Positions 60,068 through 64,000 of a stretch of DNA of 64,000 bases are shown one piece after another. Source of the DNA: Paenibacillus oenotherae (GTDB lineage: Bacteria > Bacillota > Bacilli > Paenibacillales > Paenibacillaceae); contig NZ_JAHZIJ010000011.1 in NCBI RefSeq assembly GCF_019443105.1, positions 1 through 64,000 on the forward strand, read 5' to 3'. Numbering within the stretch: position 1 is the stretch's first letter; every line of letters starts with the position of its first letter. The translations under genes and the position numbers were made by a program. Under the pieces are notes generated by a model. It was not told the DNA's origin, searched no databases, and saw only the letters and a program-made list of their open reading frames with translations.

Positions 60068-61600
60068 ATGCGGAGATCAAGAGAGCAGGATTCGTTAGTC
60101 GTCATTGGCGGCGGGATCAGCGGACTGAGCTCCGCTTTTTATTTGCTTGCGCAGGCGCAGGCGCGCGGTCGGCAAGCGCATGTGACGATTGTCGATCCAG
60201 CACCGCGATTAGGCGGGAAGATCAATACGCTGAAGCGGGACGGCTTCGTTATCGAGCGCGGACCGGATTCCTTCCTTGCCCGCAAGCAGCCGATGATTGA
60301 TCTGGCGCGTGAACTGGGCATTGAGTATGAGCTTACCGGAACGAATCCGGAAGCGAAGAAGACCTATATCCTTCATCGGGGCAAACTGCATCCTATGCCG
60401 CCGGGACTTGTACTTGGCATACCTACAGAGATCGCGCCGTTCGCCAAGACGAGCCTGCTCACTTGGGGCGGCAAGCTTCGCGCCTTGATGGACTTTGTGC
60501 TTCCAGCGCGCAAGGAGACGGGAGATGAGTCGCTGGGAGGATTTCTGGAGCGGCGGCTCGGTACAGAAGTGATGGAGCGTATCGCGGAGCCGCTGCTTGC
60601 CGGAATTTATGCGGGAGATTTGCGCAGATTGAGCCTGCAGGCGACGTTCCCGCAATTCGGCGAAGCAGAGCGCAAGCGCGGCAGCCTGATTCGGGGCATG
60701 CGCGCGAGCAGGCGGGCAGGCGCGAATACGGCCGCTGCTCCAAGCTCGCTGCCTGGTGCCGCAGGCAAAAGTGTATTTCTGACGTTCAAGGGCGGACTGT
60801 CTACGATCGTTGCCGCTCTGGATGAAGCGTTATCGGGTGCTGAGCGGAAGCTTGGCGTTAAAGCGGTGGAGATTGTTGATCGGGCGCAGCGGCAGTCCCA
60901 AGAAGCGGGTGCGCTTCCGAGCGGATATGCAAAGCCAGTTGGTGAGGAAGCTGCAGGGGATGCTTATGTAGCTGGAGCAGGCCCGCGCTATGAAGTGGTG
61001 CTCAGCAATGGCGAGACACTGGAAGCGGACGGGATTGTCGTTACGACGCCTGCTTATGATGCGGCGGAATTATTGGGCTCTCACGTCAATACAGAAGCGC
61101 TGGAGGCTGTACGGTATGTTTCGGTTGCTAATGTCGTTATGGCCTTCGATAAGGCGGCGCTCGGCCGTCAATTCGATGGATCGGGCTTCGTAGTCCCCCG
61201 TTCGGAAGGGACGACGATTACAGCCTGCACATGGACATCGGCCAAATGGCTGCATACCAGTCCGGGAGATAAAGTGCTGCTGCGCTGTTATGTCGGCCGG
61301 TCAGGCGATGAGGAGATCGTTGATCTTCCTGATGACCAGCTGGCCGAAGCGGTAAGGCATGATATGCGCGAGATAATGGGCATTACAGCCGTTCCGCTCT
61401 TTACGGAGATTACGCGGTTGCACCGCTCCATGCCGCAATATCCGGTAGGGCATCTGCAGCATACCGCTGCCATGCGCAAGGAGCTGGAATCAGTGCTGCC
61501 CGGTGTATGGGTAACAGGCGCGGCCTTTGATGGGGTCGGCTTGCCCGACTGTATCCGCCAAGGCAAGGAAGCGGCGATCCGTGTGTATGAGAAGCTTTAA
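60068..61600 (+). CDS. hemY: Coproporphyrinogen/protoporphyrinogen oxidase (HemY/CgoX)
   Basis: FAD enzyme that oxidises coproporphyrinogen III to coproporphyrin III. About 510 aa, longer than the usual 470 or so. VVIGGGISGLSSA near residue 11 binds FAD and the C-terminal VTGAAFDGVGLPDCI is the second FAD contact. Extra Ala/Gly/Gln-rich segments occur near residues 215-235 and 280-310. ATG 60068 is preferred, nine bases after AGAGGAG; the ATG at 60059 is too close. The haem operon ends here; the ChdC/HemQ gene is not in the window. Confidence 0.95.
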   Translation: MRRSREQDSLVVIGGGISGLSSAFYLLAQAQARGRQAHVTIVDPAPRLGGKINTLKRDGFVIERGPDSFLARKQPMIDLARELGIEYELTGTNPEAKKTYILHRGKLHPMPPGLVLGIPTEIAPFAKTSLLTWGGKLRALMDFVLPARKETGDESLGGFLERRLGTEVMERIAEPLLAGIYAGDLRRLSLQATFPQFGEAERKRGSLIRGMRASRRAGANTAAAPSSLPGAAGKSVFLTFKGGLSTIVAALDEALSGAERKLGVKAVEIVDRAQRQSQEAGALPSGYAKPVGEEAAGDAYVAGAGPRYEVVLSNGETLEADGIVVTTPAYDAAELLGSHVNTEALEAVRYVSVANVVMAFDKAALGRQFDGSGFVVPRSEGTTITACTWTSAKWLHTSPGDKVLLRCYVGRSGDEEIVDLPDDQLAEAVRHDMREIMGITAVPLFTEITRLHRSMPQYPVGHLQHTAAMRKELESVLPGVWVTGAAFDGVGLPDCIRQGKEAAIRVYEKL

Positions 61601-61679
61601 TGGCTAGTTTGCTCGTGAACATTGCGGGTGAACGTTCATTCCACATCAGTGGATTTCTATCGTATTGCTATTAGTGAGA

Positions 61680-61722
61680 AGCGCGAGTGCAGGGGGATTT
61701 TGCCCCTGCACTCGCGCTTTTT
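61680..61722 (+). terminator. Strong intrinsic terminator of the haem operon
   Basis: A 16-bp stem from AGCGCGAGTGCAGGGG to CCCCTGCACTCGCGCT with a seven-base loop, followed by T4-G-T2. Confidence 0.95.
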
Positions 61723-61990
61723 GTTCATATGCACGCGTCGACGAATTAGTGTTCCCGCTTGAGTCAACGCTTGATTTTCCCGCTCATAACATCTCGATGG
61801 CATCTCTCTGATCATCTCTCTCTCATTACCTCTCGCCGATCGCATTTCGCTGATAACAAATTTCCGCACTATATGGTGCATGAGGACGGTGGAGCGGGCA
61901 TCGGACATAGCAGAGGACAACACCGCACAAAAGAGCAGAATTGAACAGTCAAGAGGACAAAAGTATGGAATAAACAAGAGCGAACAGAGC

Positions 61991-62125
61991 AGTAAAGAAC
62001 AGTAAAGAACAGTAAAGAACAGAGTAACACAGCACAGCACAATACAACACAGTACAATTCAGCAGAATAAAGCACAACACAATACAGCACAACACAATAC
62101 AGCACAACACATCCACAACACAGTA
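61991..62125. repeat. A/C-rich low-complexity block with 10-bp and 5-bp periods
   Basis: Three direct copies of AGTAAAGAAC (61991-62020) are followed by a degenerate pentamer repeat of ACAGC, ACAAT and ACAAC units (about 62027-62123). The plus strand is almost devoid of G runs and T; the minus strand is correspondingly rich in T and G. Confidence 0.9.
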
Positions 62126-62130
62126 TAATA

Positions 62131-62318
62131 AAAAACCTGCGAAAGTGCAGGGATTTCGGTAAAAAGTAGCCCTGGAAGGCAAAATGCCTGCGAGGAAGCA
62201 GGCATTAGAGGCAGAACGGGCCGACTAGAGGCAAAAAAGATAAAATGCCTGCTCTTTGGCAGGCATTTTATCTTTAGCAGGCTGATTTGAGAGAAAACCT
62301 GCATTTGTGCAGGCATAT
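62131..62318. repeat. Palindromic CCTGC/GCAGG repeat array, locus 4
   Basis: Four hairpins spaced 47-59 bases apart: 62131-62157, 62181-62207, 62236-62275 (perfect 17-bp arms from AAAGATAAAATGCCTGC to its complement, loop TCTTTG) and 62293-62318. This is the largest and best preserved array in the window. Confidence 0.92.
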
Positions 62319-62396
62319 TCGCTTGTTCGCCGTAATTGTGATCACTCTCTGCAGCCTCTCGTACATCGAAGCCTCTTTCCGAGCAAAGGGCCGAGA

Positions 62397-62704
62397 CTGC
62401 CTTCACGCTCCTGATTCGCAAGTCGAGCGAAGCACAGAAGCTGCCTTCACGCCCCTGATTCGCAAGTCGAGCAAAGGGCCGAGACTGCCTTCACGCTCCT
62501 GATTCGCAAGTCGAGCGAAGCACAGAAGCTGCCTTCACGCTCCTGATTCGCAAGTCGAGCAAAGGGCAGAAGCTGCCTTCACGCTCCTGATTCGCAAGTC
62601 GAGCAAAGGGCAGAAGCTGCCTTCACGCTCCTGATTCGCAAGTCGAGCGAAGCACAGAAGCTGCCTTCGCGTCTCTAATCCGCTAGTCAAGCGGAGGATT
62701 GAAG
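62397..62704. repeat. 44-bp tandem repeat, seven copies
   Basis: Units start at 62397, 62441, 62485, 62529, 62573, 62617 and 62661, all 44 bp, beginning CTGCCTTCAC. Two variants alternate, ending GCGAAGCACAGAAG or GCAAAGGGCAGAAG and similar. The last unit is diverged and contains the stop codon of the leftward YutG gene, whose coding sequence carries one more CTGCCTTCGCG at 62705. Confidence 0.97.
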
Positions 62705-63222
62705 CTGCCTTCGCGTTCCGCTTGATAGCGGTGGGCGATCCGGCTGCTGGCCGAAGCAGCTATCGCTCCGACAATATCGTCGAGGAAAGTATGGCATTGC
62801 TCGTCCTCTTTATCGTTAAGCTTCTTCAGGATGCCTGGCTTCAGCTTGTCTACATAACCGAAATTGGTAAAGCCGATACTGCCATATACATTAACGATGG
62901 AGAGGGCAAGAATTTCGTCGCAGCCGTAGAGTCCTTCATCATTCTCTATCATCTCCTGCAGCGGAGAGAGCAGCTTCCCTTCCTCTGCCAATATATCGAG
63001 CTGAATTCCGGTGAGAACAGCGTTCTGAACCTCGCGCTTGGACAACACGGCCTCCACATTCTGCTCACAGCGCTCAATGGTGAGGCCGGGGAAATAAGAT
63101 TGCTGCAAAAACATAACAAGCTCGGCAATCTGGGTCGTTGTAACACCGCGCTTGAGGAGCCATTCCTTGGTGGCAGCAGCTACTTTTTCACTATTAAGGC
63201 TATACAATTTGGACTTGGACAT
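62683..63222 (-). CDS. YutG-like phosphatidylglycerophosphatase A family protein
   Basis: A 179-aa protein of the PgpA/YutG family. Conserved parts include LSIVNVYGSIGFTNFGYVDK and DDIVGAIAASASSRIAHR, with acidic residues (DEIL, DD) expected to bind a metal. The membrane helices of enterobacterial PgpA are absent, as is usual for the Bacillales branch. The catalysed step is inferred from the family. ATG 63222 follows GAGGTGAGAGGA. The C-terminal codons merge with the 44-bp repeat. Confidence 0.86.
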   Translation of the reverse strand: MSKSKLYSLNSEKVAAATKEWLLKRGVTTTQIAELVMFLQQSYFPGLTIERCEQNVEAVLSKREVQNAVLTGIQLDILAEEGKLLSPLQEMIENDEGLYGCDEILALSIVNVYGSIGFTNFGYVDKLKPGILKKLNDKEDEQCHTFLDDIVGAIAASASSRIAHRYQAEREGSFNPPLD

Positions 63223-63366
63223 TCCTCTCACCTCTTGTCTGTAGTTGTAGGACAAAACAGGTCTATTTGCCCCGAAAGGCTCGTATACATATTACTACAA
63301 AAGTGGAACTTGTACCAATCCTATTGCACATGATTGCCAGACTAACCATCGGGGAGGAAGAATGAT

Positions 63367-64000
63367 ATGAATCATTATCGCTTGTTTCGCAGGGCTGCGC
63401 TGGTCGGAGCGCTCGTACTGCCTGTTCTGACAACGGGGTGCGGCTTGTTCTCGCAGGAGGCGAGTCAATCAATTGACCCGCCGCAAGACAATACCGGGAA
63501 CGCCACGAGCTGGGAGGATAGTGCCAAGGCTGCGCAGCAGGGCGAAGGGACACAGATGACAGTTTATTTTAAGGATCGCAATGGAAAGCTGGCGCCTATT
63601 ACTGTCTTGGCTGAGATCGGCAGTGAGGAGAAATGGGGACAGAAAGCGCTGGAGATGATGGTGGACGGCGGCCCGCTCTCAAATGAGATCCCGGAAGGCT
63701 TTCAAGCTGTTCTTCCGCAAGGAACGCAAGTGAAGGGCTTCGATGTGATAGCCGATCAGAAACTGGCTATCGTTGATTTCTCCAAGTCGTTTACCGACTA
63801 TAACGCTATGGATGAGCGGAGTCTTGTTGAAGCGGTAACCTGGACTTTGACCGGCATGGAGGGCATCGAGCAGGTTCAAATTTGGGTGGAGGGCGAGAAG
63901 CTGGATGAAATGCCTGTAGACGGTATGCCGCTCGACGATACGATCACGCGTGCTGTCGGCATCAATCTGGAGGCGCAGGACGGGATTAATTACAGCCAAT
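63367..64000 (+). CDS. gerM: GerM-like germination/sporulation lipoprotein (partial)
   Basis: The frame starts at ATG 63367 after GGAGGAAG and stays open to the window end, 211 codons. It has a lipoprotein signal with lipobox LTTGC (Cys25), a short linker and a GerMN domain (about 64-160: MTVYFKDRNGKLAP, ALEMMVDGGPLSN, LAIVDFSKSFTDY, VQIWVEGEKL). A second copy is expected beyond the end, since B. subtilis GerM has two. GerM acts in sporulation and germination, on the spore surface. Confidence 0.9.
   Translation, partial: MNHYRLFRRAALVGALVLPVLTTGCGLFSQEASQSIDPPQDNTGNATSWEDSAKAAQQGEGTQMTVYFKDRNGKLAPITVLAEIGSEEKWGQKALEMMVDGGPLSNEIPEGFQAVLPQGTQVKGFDVIADQKLAIVDFSKSFTDYNAMDERSLVEAVTWTLTGMEGIEQVQIWVEGEKLDEMPVDGMPLDDTITRAVGINLEAQDGINYSQ

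Larger units (their letters stand above)
61727..62682. other. Repeat-rich intergenic region
   Basis: About 950 bases without a supported gene. From left to right: an unremarkable stretch, an A/C-rich low-complexity block (61985-62125), four CCTGC/GCAGG hairpins (62131-62318) and a 44-bp minisatellite (62397-62704). Open frames here only translate the repeats. Confidence 0.75.

Noticed and set aside
61869-62182. Minus-strand frames reading Leu-Tyr-Cys-Val-Val repeats
   Set aside because: They only translate the A/C pentamer block and change frame within it. No start signal or protein family is visible.
62131-62704. Possible CRISPR arrays
   Set aside because: The palindromes vary in sequence and length, the spacers are partly repeated, and the 44-bp repeat has no unique spacers. 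No cas gene is present.

Overview
The window looks like a chromosomal segment of an endospore-forming Gram-positive bacterium of the Paenibacillaceae, most likely Paenibacillus or a close relative. Signs are a GerB/GerA/GerC germinant-receptor operon, a GerM lipoprotein, LTA synthase, a YtpB-type sesquarterpene cyclase, the hemE-hemH-hemY order of Bacillales, several Bacillus-type small families (YuzB, YutE, YutG, YtxG/YtxH, YesL, YitT), strong AGGAGG ribosome sites, and moderate GC with T-rich intrinsic terminators. Nearly all of it is ordinary core genome. I see no prophage, integrase, transposase, tRNA, rRNA or CRISPR array.

Layout. 0.3-9.6 kb: nitroreductase, an MFS/MATE-like transporter pair, a small gene with ytpB, pfkA, a DUF3906-like gene, a strongly folded non-coding segment with its own terminator (about 6.69-6.96 kb), a DUF4015 glycosidase-like protein and a YitT membrane protein. 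9.7-20.7 kb: DEAD-box helicase cshA, a YesL protein, 6S RNA with promoter and terminator, a DUF1499-like protein, divergent tpx and rhomboid protease, a LysR regulator, a class B penicillin-binding protein with a Ser-Lys-Asp repeat tail, an AI-2E family permease and a NodB deacetylase with a YkoP-like C-terminal part. 20.7-32.7 kb: a large secreted pullulanase with a cre-like site upstream, a chemotaxis receptor, a broken oxidoreductase remnant, a membrane phosphoesterase, a membrane-anchored alpha/beta hydrolase and a secreted Calx-beta/Big protein.

32.9-46.7 kb: the ger operon, a holin-like protein, a gene behind an SOS-like operator, a CuA-type cupredoxin, small stress and metal proteins, a SufR-like regulator, YtxG/YtxH separated by five 49-bp hairpin repeats, a stalk-domain protein, glutamate racemase, a LysM-M14 endopeptidase and Fe-S/YuzB small proteins. 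46.8-64 kb: LTA synthase, a THUMP RNA methyltransferase, an O-methyltransferase, an MFS pump, an ABC exporter with a His/Glu-rich loop and partner lipoprotein, alkaline phosphatase with a stalk domain, the haem operon, a repeat-rich gap, YutG and the start of gerM.

The most distinctive feature is repeat DNA. A family of short palindromes built on CCTGC-N6-GCAGG occurs in arrays at four intergenic loci. Separate tandem repeats of 4, 5, 9, 29, 44 and 49 bp and a run of 18 C lie within or beside genes, and a long nested palindrome follows the LysR gene. These elements and the unassigned structured RNA are the best candidates for undescribed biology here; the protein-coding genes mostly fall in known families.
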